Origin: Chrysaora quinquecirrha
Taxonomy: Eukaryota; Cnidaria; Scyphozoa; Semaeostomeae; Pelagiidae
Assembly: GCA_014526335.1 (NCBI GenBank)
Contig: JACTAT010000045.1
Location: forward strand, 2,031,978 to 2,095,977
DNA length: 64,000 nt
Direction: 5' to 3'
Numbering within the stretch: the stretch's first letter is position 1; each line of letters opens with the position of its first letter. Below are positions 34,047 to 45,421 of the stretch, one piece after another. The translations under genes and the position numbers were made by a program. The notes beneath the pieces were generated by a model, which had not been told where the DNA came from, ran no database searches, and saw only the letters and a list, made by a program, of their open reading frames with translations.

Positions 34047-34466
34047 ACACAACATCAAATGCCAGGAATCAAATACAGAAGATAACATAGACACATGAAT
34101 CTTGCACAAACACATAATGCATAGAAGCAAACAAAAATTGTCTGTTGTACGTTAATTTAACATTCTCTTATACTTAAATTCAATTCAAAAACCATTCATT
34201 TCTTCTATCAACATTAATTCTTAAAGTAACTAATTATACCTTATGCATTATACTTCTTACATTTGTTAATTGTTTCAGGTTTCCATTGTTCCTAATTTTT
34301 CATATTACTATATTTGGTTCCAAGTTCCAATACAATGTTTATCTTCGTCTCCCACCAAACCCCCTCCCCCATCAAATTCACTCTAAAATTCATAACAGCC
34401 ACAATTGATACATGGATTAATTTGGGTGGGAGGGTGGTGTTGAAAAACTTGAATAATAAGATGTGG
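34047..34466. other. 3' end of Rep-helicase element C, G-rich terminus
   Basis: Non-coding. A C-rich stretch (CCCACCAAACCCCCTCCCCC, 34351-34370) and a G-rich stretch (GGGTGGGAGGGTGG, 34424-34437) could pair or form a quadruplex. Sequence up to 34466 aligns with the flank of unit B up to about 30566. The 28S begins at 34467, which marks the element boundary. Confidence 0.6.
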
Positions 34467-34862
34467 GTTATCCCTGTGGTAACTTTTCTGACACCTTCAG
34501 CTTAAAACTCGTAAATACTAAAGGATCGATAGGCCATGCTTTCACAGTTTGTATTCATACTGAAAATCAAAATCAAGTGAGCTTTTACCCTTTTGTTCTA
34601 CATGAGATTTTATTCTCATTGAGCTCACCTTAGGACACATGCATTATCATTTAACAGATGTGCCGCCCCAGTCAAACTTCCAACCTGATAGTGTCTTCAG
34701 CACGGATGGACCTGCCGATGTGAGGCCTTGAAGCCAGGAAGTGAGCCGTGAGGCCCGCTTCCGCTCAACCGAAAAAGTAAAAAACCAATAAGAGTAGTGG
34801 TATTTAAGTGTTGCATTGCTGCTCCCACTTATCCTACACCTCTCATGTCTTTCACAGCATCA

Positions 34863-34900
<38 letters not shown>

Positions 34901-35015
34901 GATTATGCCATGCCCGTTCCCTTGGCTTTGGTTTTGCTAGATAGTAGATAGGGCAGTGGGAATATTGTTAATCAATTCATGTGCATAAATAATTAGATGA
35001 CGAGGTATTTGGCTA
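34467..35015 (-). rRNA. 28S rRNA, partial, antisense (GATAAC to R2 site)
   Basis: The clearest of the three copies. On plus it starts GTTATCCCTGTGGTAAC, the complement of the conserved GTTACCACAGGGATAAC, and ends GGCTA at 35015, the R2 site. R2 follows at 35016. Base changes relative to conserved 28S (for example TATTT for CATTT near the R2 site) suggest a pseudogene. Confidence 0.94.
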
Positions 35016-37720
35016 GTTACTGCCAGCTATAGCGACAGCACCCAATTGGGCGGTTAATCATTATGGACTGGGATTCGATCCCTATCTACAAGAGATAGTA
35101 AAGGGTGATCTGTCCCTGTTTGCCCGGTTGGGCTCCAAGTCAATTCTACCAAGAGCCGCCAGGACAAGTCCTGGTTTAGGCTCTCGGTGTTATACGCTAC
35201 GAGTTCTGAATGTGCTCCTTTTAAAGCAACAATATGCAGCGAACCCACCTATCGCTGTCTTCACTGCCATCTGTTGAATAACATTCAGTGATAGGTCGAA
35301 ATAATCCCGCAGCATGGCATCCGAGCGTGATGCCATTGCGCCTCTCCAATTCATAGCGACAGCACCAAAGTCCACGTTCTTACTCCCAGTGCGGTTTTTG
35401 ACCCATTCGATTATATTGGGTCGTTATAATAGCGACATTTCATCCTGTGAACGTCCTTTAGTCTTGCATTATCCACGACTACAGTCACATCCACAACAAT
35501 TGCATCATCACCAGGAGATATGATGAGATCCGGTATAAGAGTACCAACATCAGTTACAATGAAGAGCATCTGAATCACCTCGAAACCCTTCTTCTGCACC
35601 TTCTGACTAAGGAAGTTACATAGGTTGTCATGTCGCTTGTTTCTATGCCCCCAAGTTCTAGGACAGACTTGTATGATGTGTCCCAGCCATTCTGCTTTTC
35701 CGCATCAGTCACAATCGGTCGATCTAGCTGGCCTTCCTCTGCTTGCCTTTCTCTGCTTGCAGTGGGCAAAGTTTCAGCTCTCAACTGCACACAGCCTATG
35801 AACTCCTTACCACTCATTAGTTCACTTCCGTTGCATACCCATTTATGGGTCACACCAACCTCACTGTGATTAGCAAGTCCACTACCGTCTACTGTTGCAA
35901 TCAAAAGTTCATGCCAGTGCACTCGCATTGCAATATTAGAAGTAATTACTTTTCCTCCCAAACTGAGAGGTTTTTCTGACTTTCGAATTAGGTCTCGTAC
36001 GCGTGCCGTTCCCACTAATGCTACAACTGCAGGATCATCGCTGGTAACCAGCTTACCTAGCCTTTTCCTTCTCATTAGTGGTACTTGGAAACAAAGTGAT
36101 TGAAAACAGAGACCTCCATCTGTGTCATAGGCATAGAAGAAGGCTACTGGCGTGTCCTTCAGAAGTCTAAACCAACTCCTTACTGCAGGTCTGAGGCAGT
36201 TGTCAAGCCATCTAAGCAGCTTATCTATCGGTCTGGAAAGAACCAATTGATGGTACAATTGGGGAAGAAGATTTTGCCTTGGCGCCTCTGTTAGCTCCTT
36301 TAACCTCTTTTCAACTTGTCCTTGACTTTGCTATTATTCCCTAATGCAGAGACTGCTATGCCAAGGTATTTATATTCCGCTGTGACTTACATGCCAGGAA
36401 TATCTTGGTTTCTGGCTCTCAAAAAGCTGTGTGGGTTTGCTATCCACTTCTTGGCTTTACCATTTACCTCAATTCTTAGGCCTTCCGACTCCCCATCAGT
36501 GCCTGCACTGATTTTCAGTCCCCCAAGGGCCAGGTTCTCAATGAACGCAGATAGCTGGGATTGTAATCCTTCCGGAGTTCTCGCTAAAAGCACAACATCA
36601 TCAGCATAAGCTAATGTATTTAGCTTTTCTTCACCTACTTCTACACCGATACTCACGTCTAGACTCCCAAGTGCCATATCGACTACCACATTAAATAGAT
36701 ATTATGCTGATAGAGGATCGCCTTGCTTTACACCACGGGAAGTTCTTACTGTCTCACTTCATACACCACTGACCTCAAATACGGTTTGGGAGTCCTTATA
36801 GAATTCCCTAAGGTAGATGAGTAACGGTTCCGGGACTCCCATCCTCCTTGCTGCAACAAGGATGGTGTCGTGACTAACGGAATCGAAGGCCTTCTTGACT
36901 TCAAAGGGCTTTAGTTTAGCCTTAGTCTCATTGATGATTGCATCCAGCATCCAAACATTCTGTATGATGCCGTCGCCACTCATGAAGCCCTTTTGTCTCA
37001 AGTGGAAAACCGAGGATCTTGTGATAGCTCCTGATTTAGTAGGATGCTATCGTTATTGGTCGATGACAAAGCAGGTCATTGGTATTCGCTACTTTCTCAA
37101 TGAAGATGGTTCGGCCGACTTTCATGGGGTCGCGCTGGTAAGAGGCATACTGCCATAGATTGAAATGGCTAACAAGTGCCTCTACCCGTATTCTTTTTAA
37201 CCTCTCCAAAGAGATGTTGTCTGGACCTGGGGCAGATCTACCTGACTTACATAACATCTGCCTGACCTCCTGGGCAGTAACTGGAGCTAACGATTGTCCT
37301 TTTGTAATTCAGCAAGAATCTTTTTGTATTTTGGATTCGTGTTTCGCGCTCCTTTAAGCTGCTCTATGGTGTACCTAGGGAACACAGCATTTAATCGTGG
37401 TTAATCCTGTCAGTTGGACCAAGACTTATGAGCCGTGCCTCTTTCCTAGCTACTAGGTGGAGCATTTCATCTGACCACCGCTCGTCTACTCGCTGTCTTG
37501 AAATGTTATCAGCATGATAACTTTCGGGGGGCCTGCTACGTATATGCACCAACAGGCCACCTTGGGATTTACACACTCGCTGATATATCGCACATGTGAG
37601 ACCCGTAGCAGAGTCTTCACCCAACTCGATACTGACTCTTGGTTGGACCGCTGGGGCAGCCCTTCCCATTGCGTTTCTATTGTTACTAGTAACCCAAGAG
37701 AATCCCCCACATTGGGCGGC
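35016..37720 (-). mobile_element. R2 retrotransposon at the canonical 28S site (decayed)
   Basis: Minus strand, 5' to 3'. A CCHH zinc finger with CKSQGGLLVHIR and a Myb-like RWSDEMLHLVARKEARL lie in 37669-37391. Reverse transcriptase follows: SAPGPDNISLERLK (37257-37036), VKKAFDSVSHDTILVAARRM (37001-36759) and LAYADDVVLLA with catalytic YADD at 36608-36597. A C-x2-C-x7-H-x4-C knuckle, visible only in a shifted frame with one stop, lies near 35650. The restriction-like endonuclease reads LIPDLIISPGDD...VVDVTVV...HRMKCRYYND (35599-35411). The ORF ends near 35190, then a 3' UTR to the 28S junction. At least six frame breaks. No upstream 28S at the 5' side. Confidence 0.9.
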
Positions 37721-38143
37721 TAACCCGATGCAGAGCTAGCTGGAATTTGGTCACCGAGAAACAAGACCTCGGCTAACAGGGCGCCATCGAGGAGGACACG
37801 GTCTCATACAAACCTGACACCCCTTGTTTGTGGTGAAGAAACAAGGTTCACACATTCACGCACAACTGCCAGATGTCAGAAACAGCCAGCACGTTCAGAA
37901 TTATGACAAACTCAGAGAGAACAAGACCGCACCCCAAGATCCACCGTCCGGCAGGCTCAAATCATGGCGGCTTATCATATATATATATTTAGCAATAGCT
38001 TGAAGCTTTGCTCAGATTACTCTCCGCTGCCCTTGCCTGCTGTACACTCCCTCTTCTGAGGTAGTGCACAGCTACCCAGCTGCAAACGACAGAGTCCCAC
38101 CATCGGTCCACTTTGAGTCTACCTGATTGGGTGACGGGATGCG
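37721..38143. other. 5' side of R2, no gene recognised
   Basis: May include the R2 5' untranslated region (minus strand). I did not find a convincing HDV-like ribozyme fold or 28S upstream sequence. A short (TA)n run lies at 37979-37989. Confidence 0.4.
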
Positions 38144-38465
38144 TAGGCACAGGATGGCGGGTTTAACTCATCATGGCAGAGAAATGAATTTAATTAATTT
38201 ATTCCTTCTGCCTTACCTACAAAATTCACCGTACCGAACAGCTTAGCCGGGAATGCCACCAAGCCCAAACTGAGCCAGCACGCACCAGCCGCCTCAACTA
38301 GTGGCAGTGTTTGTTCCAGCCATCCCCAAGTCCTGACTCCCCTCACTTAGGGTGCCGAGAATGCTCGACATGGTGCCTCCTACATGAGAAGGTATCCAGC
38401 CACAGGCCCCAAGAGAGTCATAGTTACTCCCCCCATTTACCCGCGCTTGGGTGAATTTCTTCACT

Positions 38466-38499
<34 letters not shown>

Positions 38500-39034
38500 C
38501 GTCAACACTGTTTCCGGTCATCGCAATGCTTTGTTTTAATTAAACAGTCGGATTCCCCTTGTCCGCGCCAGTTCTAAGCTGGTTGTTAACTGCCTGCCGA
38601 ACTGCAATCACTGGCAAAGCGGGCAAACCAATTAACCGGTGCCCTTGTCCAAGTCCAGTCATAGCCCTTGCCAGTTGTAAAAGGTAAGAGGAAAATTCAA
38701 GAATTCGAAAGCTTCAAATTTCCTTTTCTTGTTCTTGCCTTTTTACCATTCCTCCTTCTATATATGCTTTTCACTAAGAGGGAGAATCAGACTGCAATTG
38801 AAAATAGATGTGCACATAATCATTTTCAACAACTGCAACCATCTATTCCTAAATATTCAGTTTCAAAGGCACTCTGTTTGCATGAAAAGTGCAGTATAAT
38901 TTCTACTAAAAATTCATACTCTACCATGTCAAAAGACAAAGTTGGCATTGTATCCCAAGGCCAGGTTCCATATCTTGCAATTGTTAGGCAGGCTCTGCAT
39001 TCTGCCTGCCAGTGATATTTGTTCCCCCAGGTCA

Positions 39035-39325
39035 TCATCCATACATTGAGACATAGTTACATTGTCGTTCATTTCCTCCTTTGTACAGATCTATCCCTTT
39101 TCCTGATCCAAACTGAAGGTTAGCCATCTTTTTTTTCTGTTCCTGAAGTTTACCTTCCTCGTCATCACTTACTGGTGGTGTTGCAATATCCTTAATGGAC
39201 TTCACTTGGACCTGCTTTCTGCATACTTTTACTTCAATTGTATCAGTTGCATTAAACTTCTTTTCTCGTAGGACCTTCTTCACTGCATCATTTCTGATTT
39301 GCTGTAAAGGAGACACATTTAAATA
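39035..39325 (-). pseudogene. Unknown ORF, downstream part, split by BEL/Pao
   Basis: Minus-strand frame with SPLQQIRNDAVKKVLREKK, VQVKSIKDIATPPVSDDEEG and a Gln/Lys tail. Its upstream part is 45650-46009; the retrotransposon lies between. Copy 1 shows the joined arrangement with its own mutations. Family unknown. Confidence 0.5.
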
Positions 39326-39553
39326 CGTTTTCTTTTGTTGGGCCGGGCAGAAGAACACGTAGATTTAAAGACATTCTTTGAGTATATTATAATAATAAAA
39401 TATTTAATTACGAAAAAGTTACAGGCCAACTTTGTTCCACTTATTCAACTCTTTTTACTTCGAGCACATGTTCAGAATATTGTAGACTGGGCCGAGCATG
39501 TTGATAAGAAGGGTAAAACCCGGAACGTTTGGCGCCCAGACCTCTTACCAACA
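39326..39553 (-). repeat. BEL/Pao 3' LTR
   Basis: 228 bp, five differences by eye from 45422-45649. Its inner edge (ACCAACA) abuts CACTCCCCCC, which on the minus strand is the purine-rich GGGGGGAGTG expected of a polypurine tract just 5' of the 3' LTR. The outer terminal dinucleotide reads CG on plus instead of TG, a probable mutation. Confidence 0.93.
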
Positions 39554-39830
39554 CACTCCCCCCAGTTGATAACGGCTAGTTATCAACTATTATAAAACTA
39601 ATCAACAAACAAAACAAGTTTTCAATGTAATAACAAAATGAATAAAATAGCAAGTTAACGACTACTTGATAAATCTCTTCTAACCAGCTCACCGACTACT
39701 GCTGCATTGCGTCTTGGCGTGCAGCGCAAGCCCGACGGCGTGCAAGAATCGGCATCGCTGCAAGCTCCTTTGTCCACCTTGTCGTTGGCTGCTTGCTTTG
39801 ACTCGTGTTTACATGCAATTTCGATAGGAA

Positions 39831-40601
39831 TTAGATGTTGTAATGGTCTCTGAAATACCTTTTACCTTCTAGCTGTACCTTAGCAGCTCTTACCTTAGAA
39901 TCTGCTCCTTTGATTACTTCAATTACCTTACAGAGTTTCCAAAATTGTCTTTTAGTTTGGTCATTCTTTAGAATAACTACATCACCTGGAGAAATAGAGA
40001 AATCATTAGTGTTCTGTTTGGATCTGTATGCCTCCATGAGACCTATGAGATACTCGTTCTTCCATCTGTTAGTGAATTTTGACAAAAGCTGATATTGGTA
40101 TTTGGCTCTTCTTGACAATGCTTCGTAGGTTGATACAATTTCTGCATGCTTATGATTGGGTTCCTGCATGAGATTTCTACCATTAATAAGCTGAGAGGGT
40201 GTGAGGGGGTACGAAATTCCCTCACTATCATCAAATACGTAGGTTAGTGGTCTAGCGTTAATCACTCCCTCTATTTCAACAAGGATAGTATTCAACTCTG
40301 AGTAACTCAACATCGCACGGCCAATTATTTTAAGCAAGCATCTCTTTACACTACGCACCATCCTCTCCCAGAAACCTCCTTGCCATGGGCTTCTTTCAAC
40401 TATAAATTTCCACTGAACTCCCTGATTGGTAAGACGTTCGTGCAGTTTCGGGCAACGAATTAAACGTTTTACTTCCCTTGACATAGTTTTGAACGTTTTT
40501 GCGTTGTCTGATACGATGGTAGCAGGTAGGCCTCTACGGGCACTGAATCTTCTGAAAGCACGGATAAATGAATCGACATCAAGCGACTCAACAAGCTCCA
40601 A
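39831..40601 (-). CDS. BEL/Pao integrase C-terminal part (second frame)
   Basis: 256 residues. The second catalytic Asp lies in IVSDNAKTF (about residue 33) and the Glu in SPWQGGFWERMV (about residue 79). A C-terminal DUF5641-like region follows (SPGDVVILKNDQTKRQFW). The first catalytic Asp (GVDFAGPL) is in the preceding frame. The two are joined in homologues by a segment reading CYICLFTCASTRAIHLEL, which here is out of phase by one frameshift at about 40645-40655. With that shift the integrase is not made as one chain. Confidence 0.9.
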   Translation of the reverse strand: MELVESLDVDSFIRAFRRFSARRGLPATIVSDNAKTFKTMSREVKRLIRCPKLHERLTNQGVQWKFIVERSPWQGGFWERMVRSVKRCLLKIIGRAMLSYSELNTILVEIEGVINARPLTYVFDDSEGISYPLTPSQLINGRNLMQEPNHKHAEIVSTYEALSRRAKYQYQLLSKFTNRWKNEYLIGLMEAYRSKQNTNDFSISPGDVVILKNDQTKRQFWKLCKVIEVIKGADSKVRAAKVQLEGKRYFRDHYNI

Positions 40602-43600
40602 GTGTATCGCCCTGGTAGATGCGCAGGTGAAAAGGCAAATATAACACTTCGACTCGTTGATGCTTTGATTTCACGATTAAAGGACCCGCAAAGTCCACTC
40701 CTGTGTGAGTGAACGGAGGACGTTCGTCAACTCTTGCTTCTGGCAATGCAGGTGTACAATTAAACCTGAAGGGTAGGCCTTCTAATTTCCTACATACAAC
40801 ACAACGCTTGATTAACCTCTTCACTTGCTCCCTGCCCCTCAATATCCAGTATTTCTGTCTTATCGCATTTAGAGTTTCCCTTATTCCATTATGATACACT
40901 TTTCTGTGAACATCGCGGATTACCATTTCAGAATACACATTTCTTGAAGGCAATAATATCGGGCATTTCGACGATTCTGCAACTGAAGAGTTAATTATAC
41001 GTGATCTACATCGTAATATGCCTTTCTCGTCAAGAAAAAGATTAAACTGATTGATTAATGCCGGTGTATTTTTTCCCTTTGCACACTTAGATTTTACAAA
41101 CTGAATTTCTTCTTCGAACGCGTCCTGTTGAATAGAACTGATTAATATATGTTCTGCATCTTCTAATTCTTCTGCGTTCAAGGGACTGTCATACAGCTTA
41201 ACGCCTTTCCTCGCGGACGCCTTCAAGTTATTTATAAATATCATTACCCAAGCTAAGATTCTGAGCGCTTTTCTTTTGCAACTGAATCTGGCAAGATCAA
41301 CTTCCACGTGTGGTGCAATGCTAGTTTCTTTGCTAAACATAATGTGGGTTGTATCTGCGGGGTTGGCGACCCTTTCTTCCATGGCAGCTTGGTTATCATA
41401 ATCAGTGATTTCACACTTGGGCCATTCCTGAGAAGGTAGTTTTAAGAACCCAGGACCTTCCCACCAGACAAGATTTTCCGAGAGGTTTGGACCAACCCTC
41501 CCACAAGATGGAAGATCGGCGGGGTTAAACTTCCCGGGGCAAAAATTCCACTCCTCTCTTTGAGAAAGCTTCAATATCTGATCCACGCGATGACGAACAT
41601 ACTGTTTCCATACTTTCGGGTTTTTGATCCAGCACAGTGTTGCCATACTGTCTACCCAGTAATATGTTTCAATATTCTCTTTGCCCAATTCTGCTTGAAG
41701 GGTAGATTTGACAGTATCAACTAGTTTAGCCATAAGACAAGCTCCTAGTAACTCCAGCCTATGGATGGTTTGGGCCTTTATTGGGCTAACTCTAGCCTTT
41801 GCTGCAACAAATCGGACATCAACTTCACCGGTCTCATATTCTACTCGCAGGTATATACTCGTAGCATAGGCCTTTTCGCTCGCATCAGAGAATGCGTGTA
41901 TCTGCATAGACTTAATAGATCGCTTTTCTGCAAATAGACACCTAGGGATAGGCATTCTTTGCAAGCTACGAATTTCTTCTAGCACCTTGTTATAACTTTC
42001 TCTATTAGAACCTTCCAGTGGCTCATCCCACCCTAGCTTTTCTAGACAAAATTGCTGAAAGAGAATCTTTAGATTAATCGTACACACGCTGACGCAACCA
42101 AGAGGGTCAAATATCTTTGCAGCGAGCTTCAGCAAAGAGCGTTTGGTGGGCGGAAGAGAGTTCGCTAGTTCTACGATGTGACTAAAATCAAAATATAGAT
42201 TATCTCTGTTACTGTCCCAGTTGACGCCGAGGACCTTCGAGCAACCGTCACCAGACGGCAAACCTAGGGAATACTTGGTGTATGACTGGTGATCTTCTGT
42301 AACTGGCTTTGAACTTACAGGTTTCTTCTGCAGCTGGTTTTCTTTCCCTTCAAGTGCCTCTATTTCATGCAACAACATTTTATTGTTGCTATTCCACTTG
42401 CGAAGGTTAAACCCACCCTGGGCAAGAATGCTCTTAGATGCCTTATAAATATCAACAGCTTCATCCACTGTTTCTGCTCCACAAGACATGTCGTCAACAT
42501 ATAATTGCTTAAGAATGTTGACTACTTTAGGCTCCTTGTCTTCAAACGATTTCACATGCTTGTGTATTGTGGCACCAAGAAGAGATGGACTTGGCCTCAA
42601 CCCAAATGGCAGCCTGGCAAAACGGAACTGGATGACAGCAGGTTTCTCCTTTTCCACACTGTCAAACCATAAAAATCGCAAATAATCACGATCATTACTC
42701 TTTATACCAACTTGTAGGAAGGCCTTTTCGATGTCGGCTGTCATGGCCACAATATGGGTACGAAAACGCAAAATGGTTTCAAACAAAGGTGGTATAAAAT
42801 TCTCACCAAGCTCTAACCGCTCATTTAGGGAAAGCGAGTCTTGTTTAGTCTTTGCACTTCCATCAAAGACTATACGTAGCTTGGTGGTATCGTGATCACT
42901 TCTAATGACACCATGATGGGCTAAAAAATGACGTGTTTTACTATTTTCATCCGCAAATGGAACTCTTTCTATTACACCCTTGGCAAGCTGATCCTGAAAA
43001 ATCTGGTTGTATTCACTCATTAGTTCTGGGTTCTCAGTTAACCTTTTTCGTAATGACCACAAACGTTTAAGACAAAGGTCATAATCATCAGGCAACGGAT
43101 CTAGAATATCATATTTGAAAGGTAAACTCACCTCATAACGTTCCCCATTATGAGTTATATCAAAACTTGAAGTCTGGATTTCATTGCTTTCTCCTTGTTC
43201 TTTTAGAGGGCTTTCTTGAAAATCACCTTTGTGTAAGCCAGAAGCTTCATTCTCCCAAAATTTCTTCAATGCTTCCACTATTTCTTGACTTTCTGATAAA
43301 GCTGTATCCCTGGGAGGCAAAGCTTCTAAAACAATATTCGAGACAACGTTAATGCAAGAAGAGTCTTCAACAGTATTTACCTTACCTGATAACAGCCAAC
43401 CTAACTTACTCTTAAGAGCAACAGGACCAGTACTACCACGGATAATATCCCCTTCAACAAAATCATAAAAATGACCTAAACCTATTAACATGTCTACCTG
43501 CTTTATATCAGAATCAAAGCAGTCAGCAAGCTCAAGATTAGACAAATGGGGAAATTCGCTTAAGTCTAAGCGGGCTGCAAGCGGCGTGCAAATGACCGGG

Positions 43601-45360
43601 TGGCTTAGCGCAGTAACAGGGTTGAGCTGGCCTTCTCCTACTTCTACCTTAACAACAACTCTATTAAATGCAACCCTTTTATACTTCTCAGACCCAAAGG
43701 TATTCAAGTTGATAGTTTCAGTTTTTTCAACCTCTAGACCAAGCTTCTTCTTCAGGCTTTCTGTCAGATAGCTCTTTTGACTTCCACTGTCAAATAGGAT
43801 TGTTACAGCAATCCTCTTTGTAGCATCTTTTCCAACAACAAAGGCTTTGGCTGTCTGCATTAGAACTGTGGTGTTTGATTTTGCAGTTGCTGTGACAGTA
43901 TTTCTATCTCCTTCATGATTCCTTTCTGCTACTGGGTTGCTCTTATCACAAACTGACTGATGATGCTTCTGCTTGCATTTACCACAGCTGCGATTACTTC
44001 GACAAGCAGAAGCTCTATGACCAATTCTGAAACACAGGAAACAACGTCTTGCCTTTTTCAGAATTTCCTTTCGCTTCTCTGCATCCAGGTTTTCATGGCA
44101 ATTGAAGGCAGTGTGCTCACCATTGCAGAAGTAGCATTTTAGAGGACCCCTTTCAATTTCATTAGAGTTCCTTGTTAAAAATGATCGAGTTGTTCCACCA
44201 GAAGATGAGGGTCTTGGATGACTTGTTGTGGTTTCTCTGCCAGCTCTTGTTTCAGAAATTTTCACTTTCTGTCCTATTTCTCTTGCTTGTATTTCTTTGT
44301 GAATTATTTCTAATATTTCAGCCATTTGCCAAATGGATTCAGATGTCTTTCTAGCCATTTGGATGGTGATATCTTCTGGCATCCTAGACATAATAACTGG
44401 GATTAGAAGGCTACCATAATGCTCCATAGGTGTCCCCAGAGATTCTAATCCTCTTACATGGACGTTAATGCTGTCATAGATTTTTCGAAGTTGTTCAACA
44501 GTTTCATTTGGACAGCTCTGAAGTTTTAATAATGCCTGCATATGAGCACTCACAATCTGTTGCTTGTTACCAAACCTAGTTTTTAAAATTTCCACAGCAT
44601 GATTGTTGTTCTGTTCAGATAACTCCAAACCTTCTACTGCCCTACAAGCTTGTCCCTCAAGAAGGCTTTTCAGATAAATCAGCTTGTTGATCTTTGACAC
44701 AATGTCATTATGATGTATGGCACATTCAAAGCTTTGCCAAAATGTGTTGAACTTTGTGATATCCCCATTGAAGTGAGGCAAATTTATCTTTGGTAGGCGA
44801 ATTCCACTGCTGCTTGAGCTTTCAGTGCTTCGAGTTGCATTTCCACTTGAATTCATAACTCCCAGAGCAGGAGAAGAAACAGCAAAACTAACTGGGGAAT
44901 TCCCATTCACCACAGACACAGGTACCGCATTATTAACTCTTGGTGGTGACGATGGGCCAAAGTTCACAATAACTTCAGTTTCAGATTCTTCAGTTTGAGC
45001 TCGTGTTGGAGACCCAGATGAACTTGAGTAATTGCCCTTTTTGTATTCATTGATCTTCTCTAGAACTTCACTTACTCTAGTTTCCCAATCTGCACTTTCT
45101 TCTATTTCCTTTCCAATATCATCCATGGAACATTCTAGCAATATTTTTTCGTCAAGAGATTTCAAATAGGCCTGTTTGCCTTTCAAAGTTGACTCAATGG
45201 AACTCAATTTAGCAGTGATATCAGCCACAACTTTTGATCCTGAAAGATCATAAATAGCAGTCTCAGCTTCTTTGATAAGCTTTGTAACAGCGCCACGATT
45301 GCCTCTGCGCACGTGCTTCAGTCTTTCGATGGCCTGATTTTCACTACCTTCCGTCGACAT
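40588..45360 (-). CDS. BEL/Pao gag-pol polyprotein (1590 residues)
   Basis: Domains in order: an N-terminal coiled gag region; a DUF1759-type gag segment from about 190 (LPHFNGDITKFNTFWQSFE); Cys/His knuckles about 409-471 (CYFCNGEHTAFNC, CFLCFRIGHRASAC, CGKCKQKHHQSVC); aspartic protease with FDSGSQKSYL at about 523; reverse transcriptase with TADIEKAF (about 874) and YVDDM (about 954); RNase H near HAFSDASEKAYA (about 1155); integrase HHCC zinc region (about 1484-1523, ending CVVC) and the first catalytic Asp in GVDFAGPL (about 1556). The start ATG lies 61 bp inside the primer-binding site. The last 20 or so residues are out of frame. Confidence 0.95.
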   Translation of the reverse strand: MSTEGSENQAIERLKHVRRGNRGAVTKLIKEAETAIYDLSGSKVVADITAKLSSIESTLKGKQAYLKSLDEKILLECSMDDIGKEIEESADWETRVSEVLEKINEYKKGNYSSSSGSPTRAQTEESETEVIVNFGPSSPPRVNNAVPVSVVNGNSPVSFAVSSPALGVMNSSGNATRSTESSSSSGIRLPKINLPHFNGDITKFNTFWQSFECAIHHNDIVSKINKLIYLKSLLEGQACRAVEGLELSEQNNNHAVEILKTRFGNKQQIVSAHMQALLKLQSCPNETVEQLRKIYDSINVHVRGLESLGTPMEHYGSLLIPVIMSRMPEDITIQMARKTSESIWQMAEILEIIHKEIQAREIGQKVKISETRAGRETTTSHPRPSSSGGTTRSFLTRNSNEIERGPLKCYFCNGEHTAFNCHENLDAEKRKEILKKARRCFLCFRIGHRASACRSNRSCGKCKQKHHQSVCDKSNPVAERNHEGDRNTVTATAKSNTTVLMQTAKAFVVGKDATKRIAVTILFDSGSQKSYLTESLKKKLGLEVEKTETINLNTFGSEKYKRVAFNRVVVKVEVGEGQLNPVTALSHPVICTPLAARLDLSEFPHLSNLELADCFDSDIKQVDMLIGLGHFYDFVEGDIIRGSTGPVALKSKLGWLLSGKVNTVEDSSCINVVSNIVLEALPPRDTALSESQEIVEALKKFWENEASGLHKGDFQESPLKEQGESNEIQTSSFDITHNGERYEVSLPFKYDILDPLPDDYDLCLKRLWSLRKRLTENPELMSEYNQIFQDQLAKGVIERVPFADENSKTRHFLAHHGVIRSDHDTTKLRIVFDGSAKTKQDSLSLNERLELGENFIPPLFETILRFRTHIVAMTADIEKAFLQVGIKSNDRDYLRFLWFDSVEKEKPAVIQFRFARLPFGLRPSPSLLGATIHKHVKSFEDKEPKVVNILKQLYVDDMSCGAETVDEAVDIYKASKSILAQGGFNLRKWNSNNKMLLHEIEALEGKENQLQKKPVSSKPVTEDHQSYTKYSLGLPSGDGCSKVLGVNWDSNRDNLYFDFSHIVELANSLPPTKRSLLKLAAKIFDPLGCVSVCTINLKILFQQFCLEKLGWDEPLEGSNRESYNKVLEEIRSLQRMPIPRCLFAEKRSIKSMQIHAFSDASEKAYATSIYLRVEYETGEVDVRFVAAKARVSPIKAQTIHRLELLGACLMAKLVDTVKSTLQAELGKENIETYYWVDSMATLCWIKNPKVWKQYVRHRVDQILKLSQREEWNFCPGKFNPADLPSCGRVGPNLSENLVWWEGPGFLKLPSQEWPKCEITDYDNQAAMEERVANPADTTHIMFSKETSIAPHVEVDLARFSCKRKALRILAWVMIFINNLKASARKGVKLYDSPLNAEELEDAEHILISSIQQDAFEEEIQFVKSKCAKGKNTPALINQFNLFLDEKGILRCRSRIINSSVAESSKCPILLPSRNVYSEMVIRDVHRKVYHNGIRETLNAIRQKYWILRGREQVKRLIKRCVVCRKLEGLPFRFNCTPALPEARVDERPPFTHTGVDFAGPLIVKSKHQRVEVLYLPFHLRIYQGDTLGAC

Positions 45361-45421
45361 CTTGTCTTGCTTGAATCGAATTCACAATATACTCAACAGC
45401 CCTGCCCCACGTTGGGCGCCA

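Noticed and set aside
37391..37723. Plus-strand frames over the R2 zinc-finger/Myb region
   Set aside because: Shadows of the minus-strand R2 protein, whose motifs are clear.
37721..38000. HDV-like ribozyme at the R2 5' end
   Set aside because: R2 elements often have one, but I could not draw the nested double pseudoknot with the expected strands; not reported as a feature.
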